A stretch of DNA of 64,000 bases from Echinicola vietnamensis DSM 17526 (GTDB taxonomy: Bacteria; Bacteroidota; Bacteroidia; Cytophagales; Cyclobacteriaceae): assembly GCF_000325705.1 (NCBI RefSeq), contig NC_019904.1, forward strand, positions 5,537,501-5,601,500, read 5' to 3'. Below, piece after piece: positions 1-10,463 of this stretch; position 1 is the stretch's first letter; each line of letters opens with the position of its first letter. The position numbers and the translations under genes are program-made. A model generated the notes under the pieces. It was not told where the DNA came from, searched no databases, and worked only from the letters and a program-made list of their open reading frames with translations.

Positions 1-2
1 GA

Positions 3-33
3 CAAAGGTAAAAGCTTTTTTCGTTCCCGCCAA
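3..33 (-). promoter_or_regulatory. Outward promoter candidate, left edge
   Basis: On the minus strand a TACCTTTG box (positions 10 to 3) fits the Bacteroidota -7 consensus TAnnTTTG. It is preceded by TTG (33 to 31) with a 20-base gap, within the usual range. It would drive a gene starting just outside the window. Seen by motif matching only. Confidence 0.5.
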
Positions 34-139
34 AAACAATCCGTTATTTTTTTTCAACCCGTCCCGGTCATCTCCAATCCGCATCCCATACATCCCCTTG
101 CCGACCGTGAACTCCGCCCCTGTCCGTCCAACAGGATCA

Positions 140-169
140 CAAAGGTACGAATCGATTTCTCTTAAACAA
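140..169 (-). promoter_or_regulatory. Second outward promoter candidate
   Basis: A second minus-strand TACCTTTG box (147 to 140) is preceded by TTG (169 to 167) with a 19-base gap. It is as good a consensus match as the copy at the edge, so the gene to the left may have tandem promoters, or one copy may be fortuitous. Confidence 0.45.
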
Positions 170-263
170 GAGACAAGAATAGATAAGTTACTAATAATAT
201 CCGAAACCATTGTAAATCAATAAGATATTTTTTCAAATATCTTTGACAAGCCGACGATAAACT

Positions 264-300
264 AAAAATCCTGCTGAAACTAAAACGCTTCAGCAGGATC
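264..300 (-). terminator. Terminator after purA
   Basis: An 11-bp stem (ATCCTGCTGAA with TTCAGCAGGAT, 268-278 and 289-299) lies about 35 bases past the purA stop. In the minus direction it is followed by a short T-rich run, so it is a good intrinsic terminator. Confidence 0.8.
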
Positions 301-332
301 TCTATTCATTATTCTGGAAATATACGCTTTGT

Positions 333-1622
<1,290 letters not shown>

Positions 1623-1663
1623 CTATTTTTGATTTGTCAAATTCCGCGTGAAGTTTGCAATAA

Positions 1664-1697
1664 CAAAAAAAAATAGCAACACAATGCTACTTTTTTT
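1664..1697 (-). terminator. Terminator between STAS gene and purA
   Basis: TAGCA (1674-1678) and TGCTA (1685-1689) form a short stem extended by A-rich and T-rich arms. It follows the STAS stop codon and ends with a long T tract in the minus direction. It separates the STAS gene from purA. Confidence 0.65.
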
Positions 1698-1730
1698 ATG
1701 CATATCCATCCAAATCTGGTGAATTGACAG

Positions 1731-2075
1731 TTATTTTATGGTTGATCTCGCCGATTCCAAAGAATCGAAAACGGTAAAAATGTTGTTGAGCTTGGTAATG
1801 ACCAACAGTTTCTTTACATGCTCAGAAGGTGAAGCCAAATACACTTCCCCTCCTACATTTCTCATTTTGGTAAGCATCGTGATCAGCACGCCAATCCCGC
1901 TGCTGCTGATATATCGCACCTCCTTCAGGTCGATAATACAGTTCTCTACCTTTTCCTGTATGGCATCTGAAATGATCTCTACCAATTTCGGACCTGCCTC
2001 ATCCCCTATCAAGTCTCCCTTTAAGGATAGGATAATGGTTTTGGCTTCTCTTTGCGCGCTATAGCTTAATTTCAT
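1731..2075 (-). CDS. STAS-domain protein, anti-sigma factor antagonist type
   Basis: A single STAS domain of 114 residues, the size of SpoIIAA/RsbV-type antagonists that switch partner kinases on and off through a phosphorylated serine. The IDLKEVRYISSSGIGVL segment (about residues 48-64) holds the expected site, one of Ser57-Ser59. No partner RsbW/SpoIIAB-type kinase or PP2C phosphatase gene lies in this window, so partners must be elsewhere. It sits between fur and purA on the same strand, about 120 bases after fur and followed by its own terminator. In Bacteroidota such single-STAS proteins are common and mostly uncharacterised, so the pathway is unknown. Confidence 0.85.
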   Translation of the reverse strand: MKLSYSAQREAKTIILSLKGDLIGDEAGPKLVEIISDAIQEKVENCIIDLKEVRYISSSGIGVLITMLTKMRNVGGEVYLASPSEHVKKLLVITKLNNIFTVFDSLESARSTIK

Positions 2076-2194
2076 AAGTTATGAAGTGAATTGTTTTTTT
2101 ACGGTCAATATTCTTTTTGCTTAAAAACGGATGGATCACCGGTGTGTTGTGTCTGGTCCACAAACAACCATGTGTCCCCTCCTGCTTCCGAAAA

Positions 2195-2662
2195 TTACAC
2201 CGCTAATTTGTTTTCGCAATCCTTCTTATTGCAATTCCCATACAAAATCAAGGAATGATGGAGGATATCAAAGTTCAAAATCTCCCCAACGGTGTTTTGA
2301 ATATTTTGAATCCTGGGATCACAAAACTCCACCACTTTATGGCACTCGGTACAAATCAAATGATCGTGCTGCTTGTACCCGTAAGACTTCTCATACTGTG
2401 CCAGGTTCTGGCCAAACTGATGCTTGGTAACCAGATCACACTCCACCAAAAGATCAAGGGTATTGTAGACGGTAGCCCTGCTCACTCTGTAATTCTTGTT
2501 TTTCATGCTGATGTAAAGGGACTCTACATCAAAATGCCCGTCGCGACCATATATTTCTTCCAAAATAGCATAACGCTCAGGGGTTTTTCTCAACTTTTTA
2601 TTTTCCAGGTAAGCAGTAAATATTTTTTTTACCTCGTCAAACAGCTTTTCGTTCAAGGCCAT
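2195..2662 (-). CDS. Fur-family transcriptional regulator
   Basis: A 155-residue metal- or peroxide-responsive repressor. The N-terminal winged helix includes the [12 protein letters not shown] and [12 protein letters not shown] segments (about 27-71), which are classic Fur recognition features. The C-terminal dimerisation part has [12 protein letters not shown] with Cys104 and Cys107, and a second pair Cys144/Cys149, so a structural zinc site is likely. The sequence does not tell whether it is Fur, Zur or PerR. The [13 protein letters not shown] stretch is shared with Bacteroidota Fur/PerR-like proteins. It lies between spoT and the STAS gene. A promoter candidate sits 22 bases before the start. 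Confidence 0.92.
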   Translation of the reverse strand: MALNEKLFDEVKKIFTAYLENKKLRKTPERYAILEEIYGRDGHFDVESLYISMKNKNYRVSRATVYNTLDLLVECDLVTKHQFGQNLAQYEKSYGYKQHDHLICTECHKVVEFCDPRIQNIQNTVGEILNFDILHHSLILYGNCNKKDCENKLAV

Positions 2663-2683
2663 CTTTAATATGCTTTGTTTTTA

Positions 2684-2716
2684 CAAATATACGCTTCTTA
2701 TTTAGAAAAGATTCAA
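2684..2716 (-). promoter_or_regulatory. Promoter candidate for the Fur-family gene
   Basis: Minus-strand TATATTTG (2691 to 2684) matches TAnnTTTG, with TTG at 2716 to 2714 after a 22-base gap. It gives a short leader ahead of the ATG at 2662. It implies that fur can be transcribed independently of spoT. Confidence 0.5.
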
Positions 2717-2732
2717 ATAAGAAGGTACTAAT

Positions 2733-4955
2733 TTAGTCAAAGCGGGTAACTTTAATCACCCCTTGGACTTCCATGAGGTTATGGATCAAATTGTCCAAAT
2801 GGTTTGTACTGTGCACATAAAGCTTGATGGAGCCTTCAAAAAGGCCACTGTCCGAATCTACGGTAATGGATCGCATATTCACTTTTAACTCACTGGAAAT
2901 GACCCTGGTAAGATCATTTATCAATCCCACCCTATCGGTACCGACAATCTTTAATCCTGCCAAAAAGGCAATCTCCTGCTGACTGGTCCAGCGGGCCTTG
3001 ATCACCCGGTTTCCGTGATTGGAGAGGAGCTCAAGGGCATTTGGACAGGAAGTCCGGTGGATCTTAATCCCTTCGTTTACCGTCACAAAGCCAAAAACAT
3101 CATCCCCGGGAATGGGATTACAGCATTTTGCCAAAATATAGTCCACCACGTCCATGTCCTCACCAATCAACAGCTGATCGTGGTCTGGACCTTTCAGGTT
3201 CTTGATCTCTTTGGTAAAAGAAGACTCGTCTGTCACATGCTGCATCGGACTTTTGGTCTTCTTTTTCTTGATTTGCTTAAACTCCTTAAAACTCTTAATG
3301 GAAGTTGGATCAATGATCCCCTTGCCGACTTTAAAATAGAATTCGGTAGCCGTCTTGGTTTCAAAAAACGCCCGCAACTGCTCCACCACCACAGAAGAAA
3401 AATCCATTTTCATCTGTTTGAGTTTCCGCTGAACGATCTCTTTTCCATCCATGATCAGGCTCTTCTTCTCCTCTTTCAGAGCGTCCTTGATCTTGGCCTT
3501 GGCCCTGGAAGTGATCACCGATTTCAACCAGTCCTCGGAAGGTTTCTGCTTTTTCGAGGTAAGGATCTCGACCTGATCGCCATTTTTCAACTTATGGTTG
3601 ATCGGAACCAACCGCTGGTTGATCTTGGCGCCGATGCACTTCTCCCCTACTTCAGAGTGGATCTCAAAGGCAAAATCCAAGGCCGTCGCACCAAAAGGCA
3701 GAACTTTCAAATCTCCCTTTGGCGTAAAGACAAACACTTCATCCTGGAAGAGATTCCCCCTAAAATCGTCCATAAACTCAATGGCCGAACCGTCATTTGA
3801 CTCCAATAAAGTCCGGACCTGCGTAATCCATTCGTCCAATCCCGATCCGCTCTTGCCCGGGCTGAGGTCCTTTTCTTTGTATTTCCAGTGCGCGGCATAG
3901 CCCCGCTCAGCGATGTCGTCCATTCGTGAGGTCCGAATCTGCACTTCTACCCATTGTCCGGTGTTGCTCATGACGGTAGTATGCAAGGACTCATAGCCAT
4001 TGGCCCGGGGCGTACTGATCCAGTCCCGCAGCCTGTCGGGATTGGGCCTGTAAAAATCGGTCACAATCGAATATACCTGCCAACAATCTGCCTTCTCGTT
4101 TTCATCTTCCGAATCAATAATTACCCGAATGGCAAACAAATCATACACTTCCTCAAAAGGTATGTTTTGTTTTTTCATTTTGTTGTAAATGGAATAAACA
4201 GATTTCGGCCTGCCCTTGATCACGAAATCAAATCCTTGGGCGGTAAGCTCCCTTTCGATGGGAGCGGTAAAGCTTTTGATAAATTTGTTCCTAGATAGCC
4301 TGGTTTCCCTGATTTTACCGACAACAAATTGGTAGGTCTCGGTGTCTGTGTATTTCAGGTACAAATCCTCCAGCTCGGACTTGATGCTATAAAGGCCTAA
4401 CCGGTGGGCCAACGGCGCATAAAGGTACATGGTTTCAGATGCGATCTTCAGCTGCTTATGGCGAGGCATGCTTTGCAACGTCCGCATGTTGTTCAGCCTG
4501 TCGGCCAATTTGATCAAGATCACCCTGACATCATCTGAAAGGGTCAAGAGCATTTTCCTGAAATTCTCGGCCTGCTGGGAACTGCCATACTCAAAGACCC
4601 CCGAGATCTTCGTCAAGCCATCAATGATCTTGGTAACCTTGGGACCAAATTCCCGCTCGATATCCTCCAGCTCCCACTCTGTATCTTCGACCACATCATG
4701 TAAAAGCGCTGCCACAATACTCGTAGTACCCAAGCCTATTTCCTCCACACATACCAATGCTACCTCCAAAGGATGGTAGATATAAGGCTCTCCCGACTTT
4801 CTCCGCATTTCCTTGTGTGCATCGCTGGACACATTAAAAGCCTTCTTGATGACTTTGGCATCCCCATCCTTCAGAAGAGGCTTGGCCAATCTCAAAATCT
4901 TCCGATACCGCTTGAGTATTTCTTTTCTTTCTACCTCCAGATCTACGTTAATCAT
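2733..4955 (-). CDS. Bifunctional (p)ppGpp synthetase/hydrolase, RelA/SpoT family
   Basis: A full-length 740-residue Rel enzyme that makes and breaks the stringent-response alarmone. The N-terminal HD hydrolase domain is intact: His61, His86-Asp87 and the following Glu90-Asp91 (LLHDVVEDT). The synthetase domain (about 250-365) has RPKSVYSIYNKM and GYESLHTTV. TGS (about 400-465), a Cys-Cys region (CCNPIPGDD) and a C-terminal ACT domain follow. Both catalytic halves keep their signature motifs, so it should be bifunctional. It is the first gene of the minus-strand run ending in purA. The start at 4955 fits the family, and no strong promoter motif is visible upstream. Confidence 0.96.
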   Translation of the reverse strand: MINVDLEVERKEILKRYRKILRLAKPLLKDGDAKVIKKAFNVSSDAHKEMRRKSGEPYIYHPLEVALVCVEEIGLGTTSIVAALLHDVVEDTEWELEDIEREFGPKVTKIIDGLTKISGVFEYGSSQQAENFRKMLLTLSDDVRVILIKLADRLNNMRTLQSMPRHKQLKIASETMYLYAPLAHRLGLYSIKSELEDLYLKYTDTETYQFVVGKIRETRLSRNKFIKSFTAPIERELTAQGFDFVIKGRPKSVYSIYNKMKKQNIPFEEVYDLFAIRVIIDSEDENEKADCWQVYSIVTDFYRPNPDRLRDWISTPRANGYESLHTTVMSNTGQWVEVQIRTSRMDDIAERGYAAHWKYKEKDLSPGKSGSGLDEWITQVRTLLESNDGSAIEFMDDFRGNLFQDEVFVFTPKGDLKVLPFGATALDFAFEIHSEVGEKCIGAKINQRLVPINHKLKNGDQVEILTSKKQKPSEDWLKSVITSRAKAKIKDALKEEKKSLIMDGKEIVQRKLKQMKMDFSSVVVEQLRAFFETKTATEFYFKVGKGIIDPTSIKSFKEFKQIKKKKTKSPMQHVTDESSFTKEIKNLKGPDHDQLLIGEDMDVVDYILAKCCNPIPGDDVFGFVTVNEGIKIHRTSCPNALELLSNHGNRVIKARWTSQQEIAFLAGLKIVGTDRVGLINDLTRVISSELKVNMRSITVDSDSGLFEGSIKLYVHSTNHLDNLIHNLMEVQGVIKVTRFD

Positions 4956-5168
4956 ATTCTTAGTATGAAGTTATCCAAAACTTCCGATTAGCTTTATGAA
5001 GTTATTTAGGTTGTGTGTATTTAATCACTAATTTGAACTTTTTTTCCCAAAGCCCCATCCCTCATGGTATGGTTTATTTCCTTAAATAAAACCACAAAAT
5101 GATTCGTTCTGACAATGAGCGATTTATAAATTCACAGCATTTTTTATCGATTTTTTACCATCCAACTA

Positions 5169-5198
5169 TTGCAGATTAAATTTTCCTTATTACCTTTG
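5169..5198 (+). promoter_or_regulatory. Promoter of tRNA-Leu
   Basis: TTG (5169-5171), a 19-base gap and TACCTTTG (5191-5198) form a near-ideal Bacteroidota vegetative promoter about 40 bases before the tRNA. It may also drive trigger factor, since no terminator is visible between the tRNA and that gene. Confidence 0.75.
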
Positions 5199-5240
5199 CA
5201 TCCACATTAAGGAAGCAACAAGGCTTCCAACATTCAAAAA

Positions 5241-5322
5241 GCGGATGTGGCGAAATTGGTAGACGCACTAGACTTAGGATCTAGCGCCGCGAGGCATGGG
5301 GGTTCGAGTCCCTCCATCCGCA
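5241..5322 (+). tRNA. tRNA-Leu (anticodon UAG)
   Basis: An 82-base leucine tRNA with a seven-pair acceptor stem (GCGGATG with CATCCGC). The anticodon stem CTAGA/TCTAG frames the loop CTTAGGA, placing TAG at positions 34-36. The T arm contains GGTTCGAGTCC. A variable arm of the class II type fits leucine. The CCA end is not encoded; the discriminator is A5322. It reads CUA and related leucine codons. Confidence 0.97.
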
Positions 5323-5452
5323 CTATTCAACCAGCCCTCAATCCCGAAGCAATACCCTCCGATCATCACAAACTACGGTTTGGAAATCAGACAGGGAAAA
5401 GGCGTCGAGGTTGAGGGTTTTCAGTTTATAGCAAAATTTAATCAATATAGCC

Positions 5453-6781
5453 TTGGAAATCAAACTAGACAAGCAATCCGCCAATCAAGCTTCAATTAAA
5501 ATTAACCTAAATGAAGCAGATTATCAACCAAAAGTTGATGCCAAAATAAAAGACTATGCCAAGAAAGCCAATATCAAAGGCTTCAGACCTGGCAAAGCTC
5601 CTATTGGCATGGTAAAAAAAATGTACGGAACGTCTGTTTTGGTTGAAGAAATCAACGACATCCTTTCCAAATCTTTGAGCGACTATATCAAGGAGCAGCC
5701 TTTCAAACTTTTGGGAGAGCCCCTTCCAGCTGTGGAAGATGCCGATGCTATTGACTGGAAAAACCAAAAGGAATTTGAGTTTGAATATAAGATAGGTTTT
5801 GTCGAAAATGTGGACGTCACCTTGGACAAGTCCATCAAAGCGACCGACTACAAACTGAAAGTTGATAAAAAGGCCATCGATGATGCCATTGCCAACCTAA
5901 GAAGCCAGTATGGTAAAATGACCAATCCAGAGGTAAGTCAGGAAAACGACTTCCTTTACGGTGACCTAAAGGCAGCTGACGGTTCTTTTGAGCAAGCATT
6001 GTCCCTACCGCTTTCCAAATTTGACGGTAGATCTGTAAAGAAATTCATCGGCGTGGAGAAAGGCGCTGAAATCGAATTTGACCCATCCAAGGCCATCAAG
6101 TCCGATCTTGCCGAGGTATTGGGCGTAAGCCAGGAAGAGGCAGAAAAAGTCTCTGGAAACTACACCTTCACGGTACAAAACATCAACCGCACGGAAGATG
6201 CAGATATGGACCAAGAATTCTTTGACAAGGTATTTGGCCCAGACCAAGTAAAAACAGAAGAGGAGTTTGTAGCCAAGATCGAAGAAATCCTTGGTGACAA
6301 TTACAATAAAGAAACCAAAGTCTTCACGGAAGAAAAAATCAAAGAGGCTCTTACCGAAAAGGCCAATATAGAACTTCCCGAAGCCTTCTTGAAAGAATGG
6401 TTGATCAAAGCCAATGAGGGCAAAGTTTCCCAAGAAGACGTGGAAAAAGAATTCCCTATCTACGCCAAGCAACTCACTTGGTCGCTGATCTCCAACAAGA
6501 TCGCCGAAGATAACGAGATCAAAGCAGAGCATGAAGATGTCATTGCCAAAACCCAAGAAATGGTCAGAGAACAACTGGCTGCTTCTGGACTAGGATCCCA
6601 AATGGAAGACAACATGGACATGTTTGTCAACAACTACCTACAAGGTAATGAAGGACAAAACTACATGCAGATGCTTACCGCTGTCCAAAACGACAAAGTT
6701 CTTGACCTTGTGAAAGAAAAAATCACGCTTAAAGAAGAAAAAATCGACGTTGAGAAGTTTAAGGAACTAGTGCAAAACTAA
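5453..6781 (+). CDS. tig: Trigger factor, ribosome-bound chaperone
   Basis: This 442-residue chaperone binds the ribosome exit tunnel and shields nascent chains. The ribosome-docking loop KGFRPGKAP is present near residue 42, followed by the middle domain and a long helical C-terminal region. The middle FKBP-like domain appears degenerate, as in many Bacteroidota homologues. The start is TTG at 5453: the family begins with M-E-I-x-L-D-K, which matches exactly here, and no nearby ATG gives that N terminus. It is followed by a terminator and then clpP and clpX, the common tig-clpP-clpX order. Confidence 0.95.
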   Translation: MEIKLDKQSANQASIKINLNEADYQPKVDAKIKDYAKKANIKGFRPGKAPIGMVKKMYGTSVLVEEINDILSKSLSDYIKEQPFKLLGEPLPAVEDADAIDWKNQKEFEFEYKIGFVENVDVTLDKSIKATDYKLKVDKKAIDDAIANLRSQYGKMTNPEVSQENDFLYGDLKAADGSFEQALSLPLSKFDGRSVKKFIGVEKGAEIEFDPSKAIKSDLAEVLGVSQEEAEKVSGNYTFTVQNINRTEDADMDQEFFDKVFGPDQVKTEEEFVAKIEEILGDNYNKETKVFTEEKIKEALTEKANIELPEAFLKEWLIKANEGKVSQEDVEKEFPIYAKQLTWSLISNKIAEDNEIKAEHEDVIAKTQEMVREQLAASGLGSQMEDNMDMFVNNYLQGNEGQNYMQMLTAVQNDKVLDLVKEKITLKEEKIDVEKFKELVQN

Positions 6782-6802
6782 TTTCCCCAATAAATCGTTA
6801 TT

Positions 6803-6830
6803 AAAAAGTCCTTTTCTAAGGGCTTTTTTT
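6803..6830 (+). terminator. Terminator after trigger factor
   Basis: AAAAAGTCC pairs with GGGCTTTTT (one G-T pair), with a run of seven T at the end. It lies 22 bases after the tig stop, so clpP is likely expressed from its own promoter. Confidence 0.75.
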
Positions 6831-6837
6831 ATTTTTG
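6830..6837 (+). promoter_or_regulatory. -7 box of the clpPX promoter
   Basis: TATTTTTG matches TAnnTTTG and lies 24 bases before the clpP ATG. No clear -33 TTG is seen at the right distance. The box overlaps the T tract of the tig terminator. Confidence 0.45.
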
Positions 6838-6861
6838 TACTAATTCAAAAAAAACGACAAC

Positions 6862-7533
6862 ATGATTAACAAAGATGAATTCAGAAAATATGCCATTCAC
6901 AGCCAAGGGGTGAGTGGTACTGCATTTGACCAATATGCCCAACATATAGAAAACATGACCCGGTCGGTAATCGAAGAACGACCTACCAATTTCAGGGAAA
7001 TCGATGTTTTTTCCCGCTTGATCATGGATCGTATCATTTTCTTGGGCACTCAGGTCGATGACCATATCGCCAATATCATTACCGCCCAATTGTTATTCTT
7101 GGAATCGGTTGACAGCAAGAAAGACATCTTGCTCTACATCAACAGTCCGGGAGGATCTGTATATGCCGGACTTGGTATCTACGACACAATGCAGTATATT
7201 AATCCTGAAGTAGGTACTATCTGCACAGGATTGGCAGCTTCTATGGGGGCTGTATTGTTGGCAGGTGGTGCAGCAGGCAAAAGGGCAGCCCTTCCACACT
7301 CCAGGGTCATGATCCACCAACCCCTCGGCGGTGCACAGGGCCAGGCTTCCGATATTGAAATTACCGCGAAGCAAATCTTACTATTGAAACAAGAGCTGTA
7401 CGAAATCTTGGCTCACCACTCCGGAAAAGACATCAAGGAAATCGAGCAAAACTCAGACAGGGACTACTGGATGAGGGCTCCAGAAGCAAAAGAATACGGC
7501 TTGATCGACGAAGTATTGACTAGAAAAAAATAA
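6862..7533 (+). CDS. clpP: ATP-dependent Clp protease proteolytic subunit
   Basis: ClpP forms the two-ring serine protease chamber that works with the ClpX unfoldase. The catalytic triad is complete: Ser127 in GLAASMGA, His152 in [10 protein letters not shown] and Asp200 in SDRDYW. At 223 residues it has a slightly longer N terminus than the mature E. coli enzyme. The clpX start codon follows the clpP stop after two bases, so the two genes are cotranscribed. It lies downstream of tig, as in many bacteria. Confidence 0.98.
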   Translation: MINKDEFRKYAIHSQGVSGTAFDQYAQHIENMTRSVIEERPTNFREIDVFSRLIMDRIIFLGTQVDDHIANIITAQLLFLESVDSKKDILLYINSPGGSVYAGLGIYDTMQYINPEVGTICTGLAASMGAVLLAGGAAGKRAALPHSRVMIHQPLGGAQGQASDIEITAKQILLLKQELYEILAHHSGKDIKEIEQNSDRDYWMRAPEAKEYGLIDEVLTRKK

Positions 7534-7535
7534 TC

Positions 7536-8759
7536 ATGGCGCAAGTTACTTGCTCCTTTTGTGGGAGAAATAAGAAGGATGTAGACCTTATGGTCTCGGG
7601 AATTTCAGCGCATATCTGTAATTTCTGCATCGACCAGGCCTATCAGATCCTTGGTGAAGAGGAAAAAACAAAAAAACAGGAGAAGAAGCCCAAGTTTAAG
7701 CTTAGGAAACCGAAAGAGCTGACCGAATACCTCAATAATTATGTAATCGGCCAAGACGAAGCTAAAAAAGTCCTGTCCGTAGCGGTTTACAACCACTACA
7801 AGCGCCTTCTTCAAAAGGACAATAAAGATGATGTGAAAATTGAAAAGTCAAACATCATCATGGTAGGCGATACCGGCACTGGAAAAACCTACTTGGCCAA
7901 AACCTTGGCCAAGATATTGGAAGTCCCTTTCTGTATAGCAGATGCTACGGTATTGACCGAAGCGGGCTATGTCGGCGAAGACGTCGAAAGTATCCTTACC
8001 CGTCTCCTTCAGTCCGCCGACTATAACCTAGAAGCGGCCGAAAGGGGCATTGTCTACATTGATGAGATCGACAAGATCGCACGAAAATCGGACAATCCAT
8101 CCATCACCCGTGATGTCAGTGGAGAGGGTGTACAGCAGGCCATGCTGAAGCTCTTGGAAGGAACTACTGTCAATGTCCCACCACAAGGAGGAAGAAAACA
8201 TCCGGACCAAAAGATGATTGCCGTAAACACAGAAGACATCTTGTTTATCTGCGGCGGAGCCTTTGACGGGATTTCCAGGCATATTGCCAACAGGCTGAAC
8301 ACTCAGCCACTTGGGTTCAGCAAAAAAACCGAAAGCGATGTGGTAGACCGTAACAATCTGCTTCAGTATGTCACGGCCCCTGACCTGAAATCCTTTGGCT
8401 TGATTCCTGAATTGATCGGTCGTCTCCCTGTGCTGACCCATTTGGATCCACTGGACAAGGAGACGCTGAAAAGTATCCTTACCGAGCCCAAAAATGCGCT
8501 TACCAAGCAGTATATAAAGCTCATGGATATGGAAGGCGTAAAACTGGAATTCGAAGAAAGTGGCATTGACTATATCGTAGAGAAAGCCGTGGAATACAAT
8601 CTTGGCGCTCGGGGCCTCAGGTCTATCTGTGAGGCCATCATTACCGATGCCATGTACGAACTTCCTTCTGATCAAGAGACCAAGGAGTTGGTCGTAAACA
8701 GAAAATATGCCCAAAGGCAATTTGATAAATCGAAATTCAAAAAGCTACAAGTAGCATAA
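7536..8759 (+). CDS. clpX: ATP-dependent Clp protease ATPase subunit ClpX
   Basis: The AAA+ unfoldase partner of ClpP, 407 residues. The N-terminal zinc-binding domain has Cys6, Cys9, Cys28 and Cys31. The Walker A loop reads GDTGTGKT and Walker B reads IVYIDEIDK, followed by sensor and C-terminal domains with the GARGLRSI segment. The substrate and ClpP-binding loop GF motif is present as LGFSKK. It is the second gene of the clpPX operon and is followed four bases later by a strong terminator. Confidence 0.98.
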   Translation: MAQVTCSFCGRNKKDVDLMVSGISAHICNFCIDQAYQILGEEEKTKKQEKKPKFKLRKPKELTEYLNNYVIGQDEAKKVLSVAVYNHYKRLLQKDNKDDVKIEKSNIIMVGDTGTGKTYLAKTLAKILEVPFCIADATVLTEAGYVGEDVESILTRLLQSADYNLEAAERGIVYIDEIDKIARKSDNPSITRDVSGEGVQQAMLKLLEGTTVNVPPQGGRKHPDQKMIAVNTEDILFICGGAFDGISRHIANRLNTQPLGFSKKTESDVVDRNNLLQYVTAPDLKSFGLIPELIGRLPVLTHLDPLDKETLKSILTEPKNALTKQYIKLMDMEGVKLEFEESGIDYIVEKAVEYNLGARGLRSICEAIITDAMYELPSDQETKELVVNRKYAQRQFDKSKFKKLQVA

Positions 8760-8762
8760 CTC

Positions 8763-8799
8763 AAAAAAGGCTCGGAATTCATATCCGAGCCTTTTTTTT
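8763..8799 (+). terminator. Terminator after clpX
   Basis: AAAAAAGGCTCGGA pairs with TCCGAGCCTTTTTT around an 8-base loop, with a T tract. It is a textbook intrinsic terminator and, being A-rich on the other side, could also work on the minus strand. Confidence 0.92.
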
Positions 8800-9274
8800 G
8801 TTCACCTGTACAGCTCATCAAATGCCTTGGACACTTTCTAGAAATACTCTTGGGAATACGATCTCAAGAACAAGCTAGATCAAGCGGTATCCCTAGGTGG
8901 CCACTCCCCTAAATGGAGGGCATTATAACTTTAGACTGGATGAATGCATATAAGATGATTTTTTGGAGCATTCAGGAAAGGTTTCTCGTAGATAAGAGGA
9001 CGCGCTGATGACGTGATCAGAAAGCAACATAATCCAAGCCTTGGAAGACATTCCTCTTCATACCAAAGGCAAGTCCATGGTAAACGTTGTCGTTATTTCA
9101 AGCCATGGATTAAAGGTATGAACACTGATTTGCAATGCTTCATGGGGAGTACCTGTGTTTATCATCCTTCATCCGTAGCCAAATAGAAACCAAAGGTGAC
9201 AAAGAAACTGTATAGTCATCGAAATAGGCTCGCCCCCAACATTTCCGCTTGCTTCAACAAGCATCAGCTCTATT
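8800..9274. other. Gene-free stretch between clpX and lpxB
   Basis: About 475 bases between converging genes without a credible open frame on either strand. One plus-strand frame stays open for 34 codons (9017-9118) and contains a VVVISSHG segment, which faintly recalls the histidine motif of caspase-like proteases, but stops flank it on both sides. The stretch may be the remains of a lost gene; I cannot identify it. Confidence 0.4.
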
Positions 9275-10390
9275 CTAGTTTTTGATGGGCTTCAAGGTCT
9301 CATAAATCAATTTGGCCGTTTTTTCCGAGGCCTTCTCCTCTCCAATCTTTTCCCGTACCAGTTTATACCCTTGTAAAACTGCTGCCTTTCGCTGTGAATC
9401 ACCAAGTAGTCCCTTAAGTTCTTCCAAAAGCACCTGTTTGTTGTAATCTCCCTGGATCAACTCCCTGACCACCTCTTTTCCGGCTATCAGGTTCACCAGT
9501 GATATAAAGGGCACCTTGATCAGCCTCTTGGCAATGGCATAGCTTATACTGCTGGTTTTGTAGACCACGACTTGTGGGACATTAAACAAGGCTGTTTCCA
9601 AGGTGGCGGTTCCAGAAGTGACCACTGCAGCATTAGCGTAATGAAGGAGGTCATAGGTTTGGTCAAAAACCACCTTTATCCCATGTTTCTCGGCAAGGCC
9701 ATACACTTCACCAGGAAGATTTTTCACCCCTGCAATCAAAAATTGAACGTTAGGAAAAGCAGGGATAAGCCCCACCATATTTTCCAACATGTTCTCCACT
9801 TCTTGCTTTCTACTCCCCGGCAGCAGGGCCACGATAGGTTTATAGCTAAGCTCATTTTTCTGATGGAAAAAATCGTGTGGGGTAAACTTCTTGATCTGAT
9901 CGAAAAGAGGATTTCCCACGTAGTACACGTCCCAACCAAATTTCTTAAAAAATGCAGGCTCAAATGGCAAAATGGTATATAAATGATCTACGTACTTTTT
10001 GAGCTTATAGGCCCTTTTTTGGTTCCAAGCCCACACTTTTGGGGGAATGTAATAATGGACTGGAATTCCTTGCTCGTGCGCAAACTTGGCAATTTTCAAG
10101 TTAAAGCCACCGTAATCCACCAATATAACCGCATCGGGCGCATAAGCCAGCATGTCATGCTTGACCAACCGGAGGTACTTCAAGACCTTTCGGAAGCCCA
10201 AGAGCACTTCCACAAACCCCATTAATGCGACTTCATCATAATGGGCCACAGTAGAAAGTCCTTCATCAATACTATAATCCCCACCCATTCCCCGGAAGTC
10301 CGCCTGCTGATCGGTTGCCTTTAAGGCGTGGAGTAAATTCGCCAAGTGCATATCTCCTGACCGTTCACCGGCGATCATATAGTATTTCAT
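9275..10390 (-). CDS. lpxB: Lipid-A-disaccharide synthase
   Basis: LpxB is a peripheral inner-membrane GT19 glycosyltransferase. It joins UDP-2,3-diacylglucosamine and lipid X to form the lipid A disaccharide. The 371-residue length is typical. The N-terminal AGERSGDMH motif is diagnostic, and the C-terminal part has LLPGSRKQEV and VTSGTATLETALFNVPQVVVYK, the nucleotide-sugar site. It supports an LPS-bearing outer membrane. It lies 73 bases after the QueD-like gene on the same strand; other lipid A genes are not in the window. Confidence 0.96.
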   Translation of the reverse strand: MKYYMIAGERSGDMHLANLLHALKATDQQADFRGMGGDYSIDEGLSTVAHYDEVALMGFVEVLLGFRKVLKYLRLVKHDMLAYAPDAVILVDYGGFNLKIAKFAHEQGIPVHYYIPPKVWAWNQKRAYKLKKYVDHLYTILPFEPAFFKKFGWDVYYVGNPLFDQIKKFTPHDFFHQKNELSYKPIVALLPGSRKQEVENMLENMVGLIPAFPNVQFLIAGVKNLPGEVYGLAEKHGIKVVFDQTYDLLHYANAAVVTSGTATLETALFNVPQVVVYKTSSISYAIAKRLIKVPFISLVNLIAGKEVVRELIQGDYNKQVLLEELKGLLGDSQRKAAVLQGYKLVREKIGEEKASEKTAKLIYETLKPIKN

Positions 10391-10463
10391 TGGGAAGGGA
10401 GGTTATACTGTTAGAAAGTTACCGGATTGGAAAGTAAAAGGCTACTTATCGCCATTCTTCCAC

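Larger units (their letters stand above)
1..263. other. Gene-free left edge
   Basis: No convincing coding sequence lies here. The stretch holds two Bacteroidota-type promoter candidates pointing left out of the window, listed separately, followed on the right by the purA terminator. It is probably the upstream region of a minus-strand gene that begins beyond the left edge. Confidence 0.6.

Noticed and set aside
8800..9274. Caspase-like pseudogene
   Set aside because: Only a 34-codon open segment with a single suggestive motif. No second motif, no length and stops all around, so I kept it as a low-interest observation rather than a gene.
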